A stretch of DNA of 64,000 nucleotides from JBAXAM01 sp964213355 (GTDB taxonomy: Bacteria > Pseudomonadota > Gammaproteobacteria > UBA9339). Of the stretch, positions 1 through 8,516 are shown piece after piece. The DNA lies in the NCBI GenBank assembly GCA_964213355.1, contig CAXOVY010000002.1, positions 1-64,000 on the forward strand, given 5' to 3'. Each line of letters begins with the position of its first letter. Positions within the stretch are counted from its first letter, which is position 1. The translations under genes and the position numbers were made by a program. The notes under the pieces were generated by a model. It saw only the letters and a list, made by a program, of their open reading frames with translations, did not search any database and had not been told where the DNA came from.

Positions 1-55
1 ATAAATAATGAGAAGCCATTTCAGAAAAGCGTGAATTAAATTTACGGTCTTTGCC
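1..55 (-). pseudogene. istA: istA of element A, third fragment (IS21 transposase)
   Basis: Read on the minus strand, positions 54-1 give GKDRKFNSRFSEMASHYL, the region after the second catalytic aspartate of IS21 transposases. It continues in frame from the fragment at 4242-4084 once element X and one copy of its target duplication are removed. The reading frame is open to the left edge. Confidence 0.75.
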
Positions 56-409
56 CCTGGACGCTAACAAAAACTGACCCACTTATGCTAAAAAAGATTG
101 ACCCACCAGATGCGCATCACATATATTAATCCAGCTATAGTCAGCGCGTTGATTCAAGAATCAATGTTACCAAATAGCTTTTAAAATTATTTAAAAATTA
201 TTACTGGGCCTGTGGAGTTGTGGGCAAGAAGCCAGATAGTGTGGTAAAGCTGTGGGCAACTCGTTTCTCAGTGTTGTCCATAGCTTTACCACACGGCCAT
301 CTGGCTGGTATGTGCGAGTGCTTTTTACGAGCACGTACTTGTCCACAAATCCATAGGCCTTATCTTCCTGGATAAGCTTAGTAAATTTTAAAATATGACA
401 TCGTTTCTT
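56..409. other. Non-coding left end of element X with a long palindrome
   Basis: No credible gene is present. The stretch holds the terminal repeats (61-108) and a large imperfect palindrome at 230-306 whose arms include AGCCAGAT, GTGTGGTAAAGCTGTGG and their complements. It lies just downstream of istB. It could act as a transcription barrier, a transposition-control structure, or a binding site for the ParB-like protein of the same element. Confidence 0.6.
230..306. repeat. 77-bp imperfect palindrome in element X
   Basis: The left arm begins AGCCAGATAGTGTGGTAAAG and the right arm ends CTTTACCACACGGCCATCTGGCT in complementary order, with a central loop near TCGTTTCTCA. Only a few mismatches break the stem. 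There is no long T-run after it, so it is not a standard intrinsic terminator. Confidence 0.7.
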
Positions 410-1144
410 TTAGCTTTTGATTTGTTTTGGATCTCTAAGGCTGGCACCATTTATTTTAATGATTGTGCAGTAATGATTGAGGCGGTCCAGCATAGCATCA
501 ACGAGTTCTTTTTGTTTGAACACATCATACCAGGCGCTAACATCAAGATTGGTGGTAATTATAGTAGTTTTTTTGTGATATCGCATATCGATTAATTTAA
601 AAAAAATGTTAATTTGCTCATTGGTTAGCGTGAGGTAGCCTAGCTCATCGATGACAATGACGTCGTAATTCGCTATGGTTTTTAATAACCTTGAAGTACT
701 TCTATCTGCTAAAGAGGCATATAATTCGTTTAGTAAATCTTGGGCTTTATAGAAACGACCGCGGTAACCATTGATCAACGCTAAACGAAGTAGACTAATC
801 GCTAAGCCAGTTTTACCTGTCCCGGGTTTACCGATAAAAATGACATTCTCAAAATGAGTAATAAAATCTAATTTGGCTAGCGACATGATTTGCGATTTTT
901 TTACTGCTGGTTGTCTCTTAAATGGGAAGGTGTCAATACTCCACTCCCATGGTAATTTAGCTGCCTTTAAGCGATTCGCCAATCTACGTGCATTGCGATC
1001 TTGATATTCAGCCTCCAAAAGCTTTTGTAATACTTCTTCGATACTTTGTCCTTGATGTCGTGCTTTTGCAAGAATCGGCTCTAGAGAATCAGCCATACCG
1101 CATAAATGTAGCTGTTCAATTAAATAACTAAGTTTTTGTAACAT
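410..1144 (-). CDS. istB: IstB-like ATPase of element X
   Basis: A 244-residue AAA+ ATPase that assists IS21 transposition by binding target DNA and activating the IstA transposase. The Walker A motif GKPGTGKT is near residue 105 and the Walker B-like VIVIDELGYL is near 165. The length is normal for IstB. A purine-rich ribosome site (GAGGGG) lies just before the ATG. It starts 14 bp after the istA stop, so the two are read as one operon. It appears intact, so the element may still be active. Confidence 0.95.
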   Translation of the reverse strand: MLQKLSYLIEQLHLCGMADSLEPILAKARHQGQSIEEVLQKLLEAEYQDRNARRLANRLKAAKLPWEWSIDTFPFKRQPAVKKSQIMSLAKLDFITHFENVIFIGKPGTGKTGLAISLLRLALINGYRGRFYKAQDLLNELYASLADRSTSRLLKTIANYDVIVIDELGYLTLTNEQINIFFKLIDMRYHKKTTIITTNLDVSAWYDVFKQKELVDAMLDRLNHYCTIIKINGASLRDPKQIKS

Positions 1145-1158
1145 GAGGATCCCCTCTT

Positions 1159-2526
1159 TTAAAGATTAAAGAAGTTATCTTTTATTTCTTTGATTATCAT
1201 TTTTTCCAAGCGCTTAAGATCAAATAACCTATACTGTCTAGCTAAGATGATGGCTTTAATAAAAGCCTCAAATGGATAATTTCTTTTAAGTGTAAGTAGT
1301 TCTTTAAAAGCCCATTCCCCACGGCCACGCACTTGCGCTTTGAGCATGAGGATATAGTCGTCTAAGATGCTATCAATTCCAATGAGTTGTTGTTCTGCGG
1401 CGCTACCAACCTGACGTTTTTCACGCCGATATAGGTTAATATGGTGCTCTTTAATAATAGCTCGTTGATCTCGTTCCCCGACAATACGTGGATGCTGAGT
1501 AATTAGCTGATGTCGGTGATAAATATCAATCCTATCTAGATATTGATAGACCTCTAACAAATTCCCAATATATTTTTCTGGTACAGAATAACGATTAGTA
1601 TCAACGTTAATATAACCCTGGGTATCTACAGTACGTTGGAAGCATTTATAAATCGGCAGTATTACTTCAGGCAGCGCCAATAGTGCTGGTTTTTCTTGAA
1701 TATAAGCTGCTTCTGGAGTCATGCCTAATATTCGTTTGGGTTTTTGGTTGACGGCAATACACCATAGCTCAGCCTGCTGATTTAAATCTGACCAATCAGT
1801 AAAAATTCGTCCAGCTAAGAAGTTGTTTTCTACGTAGGAAAAAGGCCTCTCTATTTTCCCCTTGCGGTTTGGATCATTAACAGCGTGTGCGATAAATTCA
1901 AATCCGAAAAAACGGCAGAACATTAACATCTCTGGTGCTATCACAGCATGGCTACCTGCTCCAGCTGCTAAAATGACACTGGTATTATCGATAATACAAC
2001 GTTTACAGCTACCTTGCATAAACTGCAGTGCTTGCTGCAAAAATGCTTTAACTTCAAAGCGAGTAAAACTTGGATAATACTGGATAAAAATTTTTCGGCT
2101 AAATCCTAATACTAATGCTGCACATTGCGCTTTAACTTTTTTAGCACCAAAATAGACTAGATGCGGGGAAGTATCATGCTGCATCTCTTCGCCCGGGGCA
2201 AAACAATATTCTCCCACTCGTTGCGGCGTATCTTTTAATTGATATTTGCGGACTAAATTAGTTAAGGTGCTATATGGCACTTTGCGCTGATACTGTTCTT
2301 CTAAAACTTCTCGAACTCGGACCAGATTTCCACAACAAGTTGTGATCAGGGGTTCAATTAATGGCATTAAATCTTCGTTATCATTTTTAGCAGATGATGA
2401 CTTATCTTGGCGCAGTAATTTACGAACAGTATTACGTGAGATTTTTAGTAGGCGACTGATTGCACGCTTGCCTTGCCCCGCCTGATATAATTGGCGCACC
2501 ACTTGAATTATGGGTTGTTGGTTCAT
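1159..2526 (-). CDS. istA: IstA transposase of element X
   Basis: A 455-residue DDE transposase of the IS21 family. It has an N-terminal helix-turn-helix (RAISRLLKISRNTVRKLLR, about residues 21-39), then the catalytic core with likely acidic residues in MQHDTSPHL (about 116), CIIDNTS and GKIERPFSYVENNF. AGGAGAATTT precedes the ATG. The first 95 bp overlap the 3' end of the ParB-like gene in another frame, suggesting translational coupling. It is full length with no internal stop. Confidence 0.95.
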   Translation of the reverse strand: MNQQPIIQVVRQLYQAGQGKRAISRLLKISRNTVRKLLRQDKSSSAKNDNEDLMPLIEPLITTCCGNLVRVREVLEEQYQRKVPYSTLTNLVRKYQLKDTPQRVGEYCFAPGEEMQHDTSPHLVYFGAKKVKAQCAALVLGFSRKIFIQYYPSFTRFEVKAFLQQALQFMQGSCKRCIIDNTSVILAAGAGSHAVIAPEMLMFCRFFGFEFIAHAVNDPNRKGKIERPFSYVENNFLAGRIFTDWSDLNQQAELWCIAVNQKPKRILGMTPEAAYIQEKPALLALPEVILPIYKCFQRTVDTQGYINVDTNRYSVPEKYIGNLLEVYQYLDRIDIYHRHQLITQHPRIVGERDQRAIIKEHHINLYRREKRQVGSAAEQQLIGIDSILDDYILMLKAQVRGRGEWAFKELLTLKRNYPFEAFIKAIILARQYRLFDLKRLEKMIIKEIKDNFFNL

Positions 2527-3424
2527 AAATTCTCCTGTTTAAAGTGTTAATTTTAGTAAAAATCTCTTGCCAGCTTCTTGTTAAAATTGAGTACTCTTCT
2601 TCACTTTGCTGAGGGTAAAATACCGCGTGTAGCACTGAATACAGCGTATCTAACCTAGAATTAATCTCTGCTAGTTTTTTCTCCCAAATCTCTTGGGGTG
2701 ATAATAAAGATAGATCCTTTGAGAAAGGCTGACTTTGTTTTGATAATTCCAAAGTCTTAAAAAATAATTGCGGAGACATTAGTAAATGCTCACGTACTTT
2801 CTTATTAGACTTTAAATAGTGATAATAAAACTCTTGGAGTTCTCTAGTACTATGGGTATGACTGCGTAGATAATTAAGTAAGCTTTTGGCAGCATCTTCG
2901 TTCGCGCGCGCGAACGGCACTAAAACTCTGTTTGCAGCCCAAGACGATAAATCTCCTTGCAACATTGCCTCTTTGATGAAATCAGGTAAGGACTCAAGCA
3001 ATTGCAATCGATAACTTACCCATGCTTTACTTTTACCTAATTGTTGTGCTAACTCTGCTTGAGAATAATTATGCAGATTCCCTAACTCTTGGAGTAACCA
3101 GGCCTCTTCAAAATAATCCCAGGTACGAGATTGATTACTCCTATAAGTATGGATCAATGCTTCAGCAACGTTCGATTCCCAGATAATTATTTTAATCGTG
3201 TCATTTTTTAATGCTTGCATGGCTTTTATTCGCAAGTAGCCATCAATAACTGTCCAATTCCCAGTTAAACTTGCAACAACCATAATTGGCTCTAATAATC
3301 CGTAGGTATGGATCGACAGCATTAATCGTTGTTGCTCTTGTTGCGTATGTTTCCGCAAGTGTCGATAACTAAGTTCTAACTGATGCCATTCCGCTTCGAG
3401 AACTGATTTTGATAAATTGTTCAT
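2432..3424 (-). CDS. ParB/KorB-like DNA-binding protein carried by element X
   Basis: A 330-residue protein with a ParB N-terminal-like region (YGLLEPIMVVASLTGNWTVI, about residues 42-61, then DGYLRIKAMQAL) followed by a helix-turn-helix of the KorB/ParB type (SQAELAQQLGKSKAWVSYRL, about 121-140). No ParA partner is nearby. Its position between the zinc-finger gene and istA, inside the terminal repeats, makes it a passenger or regulator of the element rather than a chromosome-partition gene. Its 3' end overlaps istA by 95 bp. It could bind the palindrome at 230-306 or the element ends; that is inference. Confidence 0.8.
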   Translation of the reverse strand: MNNLSKSVLEAEWHQLELSYRHLRKHTQQEQQRLMLSIHTYGLLEPIMVVASLTGNWTVIDGYLRIKAMQALKNDTIKIIIWESNVAEALIHTYRSNQSRTWDYFEEAWLLQELGNLHNYSQAELAQQLGKSKAWVSYRLQLLESLPDFIKEAMLQGDLSSWAANRVLVPFARANEDAAKSLLNYLRSHTHSTRELQEFYYHYLKSNKKVREHLLMSPQLFFKTLELSKQSQPFSKDLSLLSPQEIWEKKLAEINSRLDTLYSVLHAVFYPQQSEEEYSILTRSWQEIFTKINTLNRRIYEPTTHNSSGAPIISGGARQACNQSPTKNLT

Positions 3425-3457
3425 GAGACCTATGATTGCAACTCTCCATCACTCTGG

Positions 3458-3931
3458 CTATAAGGTGATCTCTTTGCAAGATTGTCCAAAGGCGACTGCA
3501 TTGACCGAACTATCTGTAATTAAAGCAATTTTTACTATTAACGCGTCACTCTTTGCAAGATGAGACTCAGTTACCGGTATCAGATGATAAGTACCTGATG
3601 TAACTAGCTTGTGGGGTGTTGACGCGTCACTCTTAGCACGATACAAATCTTTGCTTTGTTGATCCCGTATCCGCTGTCGTTCTCGTTTGCGAATTACATA
3701 AGCAGGATGTGTTGTTCGATATGGTTGCCAAGAATCATGATGTGACTGCCGCCATTTTCTAGTGGCTGCATTTTGATTACTTCGATAATCACCGTCTGTA
3801 CTAAGCTTATTACGGCGCCATAAATTTTTGCGTTGTCTCTGACAGGCGGCTTCAGAGCAATAACGTTGATTGGGGTTGCGATATTTAACCAAGTAGCCGC
3901 CACAATGTTGGCAACGATTTTCTCGGTTCAT
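3458..3931 (-). CDS. Small zinc-finger protein, first gene of element X
   Basis: A 157-residue basic protein. Its start holds a Cys4-type finger (CQHCGGYLVKYRNPNQRYCS, then C at about 30), followed by an Arg/Lys-rich region. AGGAGT lies six bases before the ATG. It is the promoter-proximal gene of the element, upstream of the ParB-like gene by 33 bp. I do not recognise a specific family. The finger and basic tail suggest DNA or RNA binding, perhaps control of the element. Confidence 0.7.
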   Translation of the reverse strand: MNRENRCQHCGGYLVKYRNPNQRYCSEAACQRQRKNLWRRNKLSTDGDYRSNQNAATRKWRQSHHDSWQPYRTTHPAYVIRKRERQRIRDQQSKDLYRAKSDASTPHKLVTSGTYHLIPVTESHLAKSDALIVKIALITDSSVNAVAFGQSCKEITL

Positions 3932-4083
3932 CTTAATACTCCTACTAATAAATTAAATTTGATTTAGTAAGAATACTCGTAGATATTTTTTTTGGGGGTA
4001 CGATATACAAAAATGGGCTTTATAACTTATCAGACTGGGTCACTTTTTTTAGCAATATGGTGGGTCAATTAGATTAGCGTTGA

Positions 4084-4242
4084 GGTCTTTGCCAACAAAT
4101 ACTTTGTTAACAGCAGTCTTCATGTTGTCAAATATGCCTTTTTTTGTAGTTCCTCCAAAAAATTGAAAGGCTTTATTGTGGGCATCAAAAACCATTTCCA
4201 TTTGCTCATTTCTGTAGACAACAATTAAAAACATACGGCTGT
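4084..4242 (-). pseudogene. istA: istA of element A, second fragment
   Basis: On the minus strand this reads SRMFLIVVY, then MVFDAHNKAFQFFGG and KGIFDNMKTAV, the last containing the second catalytic aspartate of IS21 transposases, and ends at VFVGKD where element X begins. Its upstream edge is the ACAGCC copy (4242-4237) that duplicates 7032-7027. Joined to the N-terminal piece it gives LCYSRMFLIVVY with no frame change. Confidence 0.9.
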
Positions 4243-4247
4243 TGCGT

Positions 4248-4361
4248 ATTCCGATGAAATCGATCAATCATTCCGATTCAAACCGATCAATGATTCCAGT
4301 CCAAACCGATCAGTAATTCCAGTCCAAATCGATTAACGATTCCGATCCAAACCGATCAAAA
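4248..4361. repeat. Tandem terminal repeats, left end of element Y
   Basis: About five diverged copies of a 23-bp unit lie head to tail, each with ATTCC...CAAAYCGATYA. They match the inverted copies at 6930-7022. Repeated internal copies of the terminal motif are a hallmark of IS21 ends and are the expected IstA binding sites. Confidence 0.85.
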
Positions 4362-4394
4362 AAATCAAAGCGAAAGACCTTTGTTATAATTTAG

Positions 4395-5150
4395 TTATTT
4401 ATCCCTCTTATTCAGATTTTCATTACGAAATTTACGCATAGAGTCGTCACCTTTTAATTCTAACCGATAAGCGTTGTGTACCAGTCGATCCATAATAGCG
4501 TCAGCCAAAGTTTTATCTCCAATGGCTTCATGCCAGAGTTTAATTGGCAGTTGACTGGTAACAATAGTAGAGCATTTTTCATGACGATCGTCTAGTAGCT
4601 CTAATAAATCACGACGTTGCTCATCTGTAAGAGGAGAAAGTCCCCAGTCGTCTAAAATCAAAACCTCGACCTTTGCCAGCTGTTTCATTTTTTTATTATA
4701 GCTACCATCGCCTCGTGCTAAACCCAAATCTGGCAGAAGTCTTGAGAGGCGACTGTAATAAACAGAGTTTCCTTCTAAACAAGCTTTATGTGCCAAAGCG
4801 CAAGCAAGATATGTTTTGCCTGTACCAGTTGCACCAATAATTAAAACATTGCGGTGCATTTTTATCCATTGGCAATTAGATAAAGTAAATACGAGCTTTT
4901 TATCAATACCACGTGATGCGCGATAATCAATATCTTCTACTGACGCTGTTTGTTTTAAAGCTGCATTGCGAAGCCTTGTTTGTAATTTTCTATTTTCACG
5001 ATCACAAATTTCACGGTCAATTATTAACCCTAATCGTTCTTCGAAGCTCATACTTTCTACTTGCGGTTGATCAAGCTGGTTTTCTAATGCTTTAGCCATT
5101 CCTAGTAAACGTAGTTTTTTTAAATTTTCAATTGTTGGATGTATTAACAT
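4395..5150 (-). CDS. istB: IstB-like ATPase of element Y
   Basis: A 251-residue transposition helper ATPase. Walker A is GATGTGKTYLACALAHKA (about residues 105-122) and Walker B-like is VLILDDWGLSPL (about 168). AGGAGAAAAA lies directly before the ATG. It follows istA by 138 bp on the same strand. Length and motifs are normal and nothing suggests inactivation. Confidence 0.95.
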   Translation of the reverse strand: MLIHPTIENLKKLRLLGMAKALENQLDQPQVESMSFEERLGLIIDREICDRENRKLQTRLRNAALKQTASVEDIDYRASRGIDKKLVFTLSNCQWIKMHRNVLIIGATGTGKTYLACALAHKACLEGNSVYYSRLSRLLPDLGLARGDGSYNKKMKQLAKVEVLILDDWGLSPLTDEQRRDLLELLDDRHEKCSTIVTSQLPIKLWHEAIGDKTLADAIMDRLVHNAYRLELKGDDSMRKFRNENLNKRDK

Positions 5151-5288
5151 TTTTTCTCCTATATTATTAAATTACTGTACAGGCGGAAGCGCTGATGACA
5201 GTGACGTAACTTGAGGCGGCTAATCCCGCCTCATCAATTACAAGTTACGTCTCTAAATACTTCAGGGGTTTAAGGGGACAGCGTCCCC

Positions 5289-6830
5289 TTATTCAAAATA
5301 ATCACCTCCTCTAATGTTTTCATGTTCTTCTTTTGTTGCTGTTAAAGTTTCCGATGAACTTACTGGCACGTTATCTAAATTATTTTTTAGAATAGACGCT
5401 ATGTTGTGATAACTGTAGGCTCCTATTTTTAAAGCGCGGACACATGCTGCTTCCAACCGTAGTTCAGTATAGCTCTTACCAAGATGCAGGATCCCAAGGC
5501 ATGCACGAAAGGCTAATTGTGGATGCTCTTTAGTTTCGATAACTTTCTCAACTAATTGCGCTGTTGCCATTCCTATTTTTCGAGCCCAATTAATAATTCG
5601 TTCCGGAGTCCACTCGACATATTTCTGATGAGCCTTAGGCATATGCTCTTTCAATGTTGTATGTCGTCTATGTATGTAACTGCGCATGTGAACCGCTATT
5701 CTTTTTGAACGATAAAAAATTTCAACTGTTTGATCAGTAAATCTCACATCCAAAATTTTTTTAATAAAAGTATACGGAACGCTGTAAAAGTGTTTATCCA
5801 ATTCAATATGATAATCAGGACCCAGTCTTGCCTTTGCCCATTCAGCGAATTTGTAGGGCGTGCTTGGTAGTGGTTTTAAAGCTGGTTTATCTAACTTCTC
5901 AAATTGGCTTAACCGTGATCCTGATAATTTTTGGAAAGCTTGCGAATTAATTTTTTTCAATAAAATTGCTATCGGTTCATTTACTTCTACCAAACTAAAA
6001 AAAGTTTGATCGCGTAATTTTGCTAGAATTTGGTACTGTATAATTTGTACGCTTTTTTCCGCCAAACTTTTATCTTTTGGTTTTCTTACGCGCGCAGGCA
6101 TAACTACAAACCCATAATGCTTTGCCAGGTCATGATAAGTTGGGTTAATATCTGGCTCATAGCGATGGGCAAGGACAGTGCAATTTTTTAAATTGTCAGG
6201 CACCGATATCTCTGGAACACCGCCGAAGAATTTAAGAGCTCGACAATGTGACTCTATCCAATCCTGCAAAGATTGTGTCATTGTCGCTTCAGCGTAGATG
6301 TATCCAGACGCGCCAAGCACAGCAACAAAAATCTGTGCTTGATGTATATAGCCTTGCCCATCGCTTATAGGAATAGTGCCTCCTGCATAATCGACAAACA
6401 TTTTTTCGCCAGCTTTATGATCTTGACGCATCCATGTGTCTAATGGCTTTTTCCATAGCAAGTAAAGATCGCAAAACCGACTGTAGCCTATTCCCATTGG
6501 ATACGATTCTCTGTACTCGTTCCACAGTAACATTAACGTTACGTGTTTGCGTTTTAGCTCATCATGAATTTTAGACCAATCCAACTCACCTCGCTCTTCC
6601 TTTGGTATTGCTTGTCTTGGCGGAGAGTAAAGCTGTTTCTCCAATATCTCATCATCTATGTTATCTGGCAGCGGCCAGCTAAGATTAGCTAAATTAGCCC
6701 TGCGCAAACATTCATGTACAGTACTGCTGCTAATTGCCAAACTATTGGCGATTTTTTGGTTTCCCATTTCAAGAGCAAATTTTAAACGTAATATTTCCCG
6801 AATTTTTCTCATTGTTATATGACCTCTCAT
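5289..6830 (-). CDS. istA: IstA transposase of element Y
   Basis: A 513-residue IS21 transposase. It has an N-terminal helix-turn-helix (GNQKIANSLAISSSTVHECL, about 23-42) and a DDE core with candidate residues in KMFVDYAGG (about 147), SVPDNLKN (about 211) and KSLAEKSVQ (about 255). The longer form fits the IS408/IS1162-like branch of IS21. The likely start may be the ATG of MRKIREILRLK six codons in. The gene is intact. Confidence 0.95.
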   Translation of the reverse strand: MRGHITMRKIREILRLKFALEMGNQKIANSLAISSSTVHECLRRANLANLSWPLPDNIDDEILEKQLYSPPRQAIPKEERGELDWSKIHDELKRKHVTLMLLWNEYRESYPMGIGYSRFCDLYLLWKKPLDTWMRQDHKAGEKMFVDYAGGTIPISDGQGYIHQAQIFVAVLGASGYIYAEATMTQSLQDWIESHCRALKFFGGVPEISVPDNLKNCTVLAHRYEPDINPTYHDLAKHYGFVVMPARVRKPKDKSLAEKSVQIIQYQILAKLRDQTFFSLVEVNEPIAILLKKINSQAFQKLSGSRLSQFEKLDKPALKPLPSTPYKFAEWAKARLGPDYHIELDKHFYSVPYTFIKKILDVRFTDQTVEIFYRSKRIAVHMRSYIHRRHTTLKEHMPKAHQKYVEWTPERIINWARKIGMATAQLVEKVIETKEHPQLAFRACLGILHLGKSYTELRLEAACVRALKIGAYSYHNIASILKNNLDNVPVSSSETLTATKEEHENIRGGDYFE

Positions 6831-6929
6831 TTTGTATCTCCAAATTTTAATTAATCTTGGAAGTACAACTTATTTTGAAAAAACAATCAGGTTTTAAATC
6901 TGATTATTGTGGGTCATTCGACATGAAAG

Positions 6930-7022
6930 TTTTGATCGATTTGAACTGGAATCGTTAATCGATTTGGACTGGAATTACTGATCGGTTTGGACTGGAATCA
7001 TTGATCGATTTGGATCGGAATA
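6930..7022. repeat. Tandem terminal repeats, right end of element Y
   Basis: About four copies of a 23-bp unit, GATCGATTTGGACTGGAAT plus a short spacer, are inverted relative to those at 4248-4361. They end at the transposon boundary 7026. Confidence 0.85.
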
Positions 7023-7026
7023 TGCA

Positions 7027-7507
7027 GGCTGTAGCACAGTCGTATATGTGCAACCTTAACTCGCGTTAATATACCTTGTAACTCAATCTCTTCTGTACTC
7101 CAGTCAAACTGAAATGCTTCTCCTGGAGCAAACTCCAGTGGTATAAAAACCTTTTTTCCATCAGAATGATTATTACGTCTCCAATCGGTAGTAAATCTAT
7201 TTATGGTTGAATAGCTCCCCTTGAAACCATTGCTGCAAAGCGTTTGGTATAATTTTTTTGCTGTATATCTTAAACGCAACGGCTGCTTAATATTTTTTTC
7301 TAACATGCTTGTTAGCTGATCTTTGAATTCTCCCATTATTGGTAACGTTTGTTTATCCCTCACGTAAGTCTTTGATGTTTTGTCGTCTCGGATAACTTTC
7401 TTTACCGTATTTTTTGATAAATTCAATTCACGAGCTATCGTTTTTATCCCCTTGTTTTGTACATAATACAGCCGCCTTATTTTCGCAATTGTTTCCACTA
7501 TTATCAT
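7027..7507 (-). pseudogene. istA: istA of element A, N-terminal fragment
   Basis: About 160 residues of an IS21 transposase: helix-turn-helix GIKTIARELNLSKNTVKKVI near the start and the first catalytic region EAFQFDWSTEEIEL near residue 138. The natural frame stops at LCYS where element Y entered; the final residues of the open frame come from the end of Y. The coding continues at 4242. Confidence 0.92.
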
Positions 7508-7624
7508 CCTCTTTTATCCTCTTAAAATTAGTTAAAATTTTAAGAGTAAATTTAGTAATTAGAGGGGTCAATTTTCGGTGCAACTTTATGCTCTAGAGGG
7601 GTCAATTTTACATGGAAATTGACA

Positions 7625-7936
7625 TTCTATAGGACTTATTCTATGTCCCAAGTGTTTAATAATATCATTCTTACGACCTACTATATATATGTATCCATCA
7701 GGGTCTTTAAATGCAACATCCCCTGTATAAAGCCAACCATCTTTTAATACTTCTTCTGTCTCTTGGGGTTTATTTAAATATCCCAGCATTATATTGCAAC
7801 CTTTGACAACAATCTCTCCTGTTTCTCCAGAATCAACCTCTTTTCCATTTTCATTTACAATTTTAAGAGTAACATTTTTTATTGGTTTACCAACCGAACC
7901 AAGTTTCCTGTTTAGCATGTTCGGCTCTAAATATGT
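7625..7936 (-). pseudogene. AMP-dependent acyl ligase, C-terminal fragment
   Basis: This piece carries the later adenylation motifs: TGEIVVKG, LYTGDVAFKDPDGYIYIVGR and KNDIIKHLGHRISPIE, where the end of IS21-A cuts it off. The last C-terminal lysine segment expected in the family is missing and may survive left of the window. Upstream it reads TYLEPNMLNRKLGSVGKP and joins the N-terminal part at 8975 once the IS630 element is removed. The apparent start MLNRK is only an internal methionine. Confidence 0.92.
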
Positions 7937-7953
7937 TATAGCGCTTCCCTAAA

Positions 7954-8516
7954 TTATAGAGTCTGATAGCCGCAGTGTCTATACCAATTTGTCAAATCAG
8001 TTGATTGAATGCTCATAAAAGCAACCTTTAATGATATTGCAAATTTATCTAACGTTCTTGCTGATTCTTTACGTAAACAAGTTTTAATCTTTCCCCACAT
8101 CTGTTCTATAGGATTTAGATCTGGCGAGTATGGTGGTAAATAAATTAGTTTGGCTCCAGTTGATTCGATGGCTTCTTTTACACCGCAAACTTGATGAAAA
8201 GCCACGTTATCCATAATCACAACATGACGCTTTTGTAAAACTGGACATAAACATCTCGTGATGAAGTTTAAAAATATTTCTCCATCAGCCGCCCATTCTC
8301 CATACAATGCTGCTTCTATTTTTTCAAAACTTATAGCACTTAGCATGGTTAGTCGATTACCTCGATTAAAAGGAACAGCATTAACAACTCTTTCTCCACC
8401 AGGAGCTCTACCATACAATGGAGCCATTCGTAAATTAGCACCAGATTCATCTAAGAAAATTAAATCTCGTACTGGAATATCCTTGATTACCTCAAGATAT
8501 TCTTGCCGTTTTTTTT
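7954..8516 (-). CDS. IS630 transposase, DDE catalytic part (second frame)
   Basis: The DDE domain follows the A8 run in the -1 frame: QEYLEVIKDIPVRDLIFLDE (first Asp), VVIMDNVAFH (second Asp), YSPDLNPIEQMWGKIK (third, Glu). The methionine of MAPLYGRAPGG (8427) is internal and would omit the first aspartate, so translation most likely comes from the upstream frame by slippage. The stop codon lies within the terminal repeat region. The protein joined to the first frame would be a normal IS630 transposase. Confidence 0.88.

Larger units (their letters stand above)
56..4083 (-). mobile_element. IS21-like element X with ParB-like and zinc-finger passengers
   Basis: The ends are imperfect inverted repeats of about 45 bp. 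Left, 61-105 contains ACGCTAA, TGACCCAC, GCTAAAAAA and TTGACCCACC. The right end, 4080-4036 read in reverse, has the same blocks in the same order. A 10-bp direct repeat GGTCTTTGCC flanks it (46-55 and 4084-4093). Gene order on the minus strand is zinc-finger protein, ParB-like protein, istA, istB. Removing the element with one duplication copy joins VFVGKD to RKFNSRF in the host istA. The two extra genes and a 77-bp palindrome at 230-306 are not part of a minimal IS21. Confidence 0.85.
4243..7026 (-). mobile_element. IS21-family element Y, complete, 2784 bp
   Basis: The ends begin TGCGTATTCC (4243) and, in reverse, TGCATATTCC (7026), with a 6-bp target duplication GGCTGT at 4237-4242 and 7027-7032. 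Inside each end are tandem 23-bp terminal repeats of the form ATTCC(G/A)(A/G)TYCAAAYCGATCA: about five at 4248-4361 and about four in inverted orientation at 6930-7022. Both istA and istB are open. It sits inside istA of element A. Confidence 0.95.
1..7624 (-). mobile_element. IS21-family element A, partial, split by elements X and Y
   Basis: This is the oldest element of the nest. Its istA is present in three minus-strand pieces (7507-7027, 4242-4084 and 55-1, the last running off the window). Its end on the ligase side is visible at 7624 (minus-strand reading TGTCAATTTCC), where the frame of the AMP-ligase gene stops at residues ISPIE. Two copies of AGAGGGGTCAATTTT (7561-7575 and 7595-7609) form the repeated terminal motif typical of IS21. 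Its other end, its istB and its target duplication would lie left of the window. Disruption of istA makes it immobile unless helped in trans. Confidence 0.85.

Noticed and set aside
2432..3424. ParB-like gene as evidence of a plasmid or chromosome partition locus
   Set aside because: It lies inside the ends of an IS21-like element and has no ParA partner or origin features nearby.
4248..4361. Short tandem repeats that could look like a CRISPR array
   Set aside because: Units are adjacent with no unique spacers, match inverted copies at the other end of element Y, and are IS21 terminal repeats.
7586..7624. Residues CQFPCKIDPSRA as the natural C-terminus of the acyl ligase
   Set aside because: They are encoded by the end of IS21-A; the ligase similarity stops at ISPIE.
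8427..8427. MAPLYGRAPGG as the true start of an independent IS630 protein
   Set aside because: It would lack the first catalytic Asp; frameshift from the upstream frame fits better.
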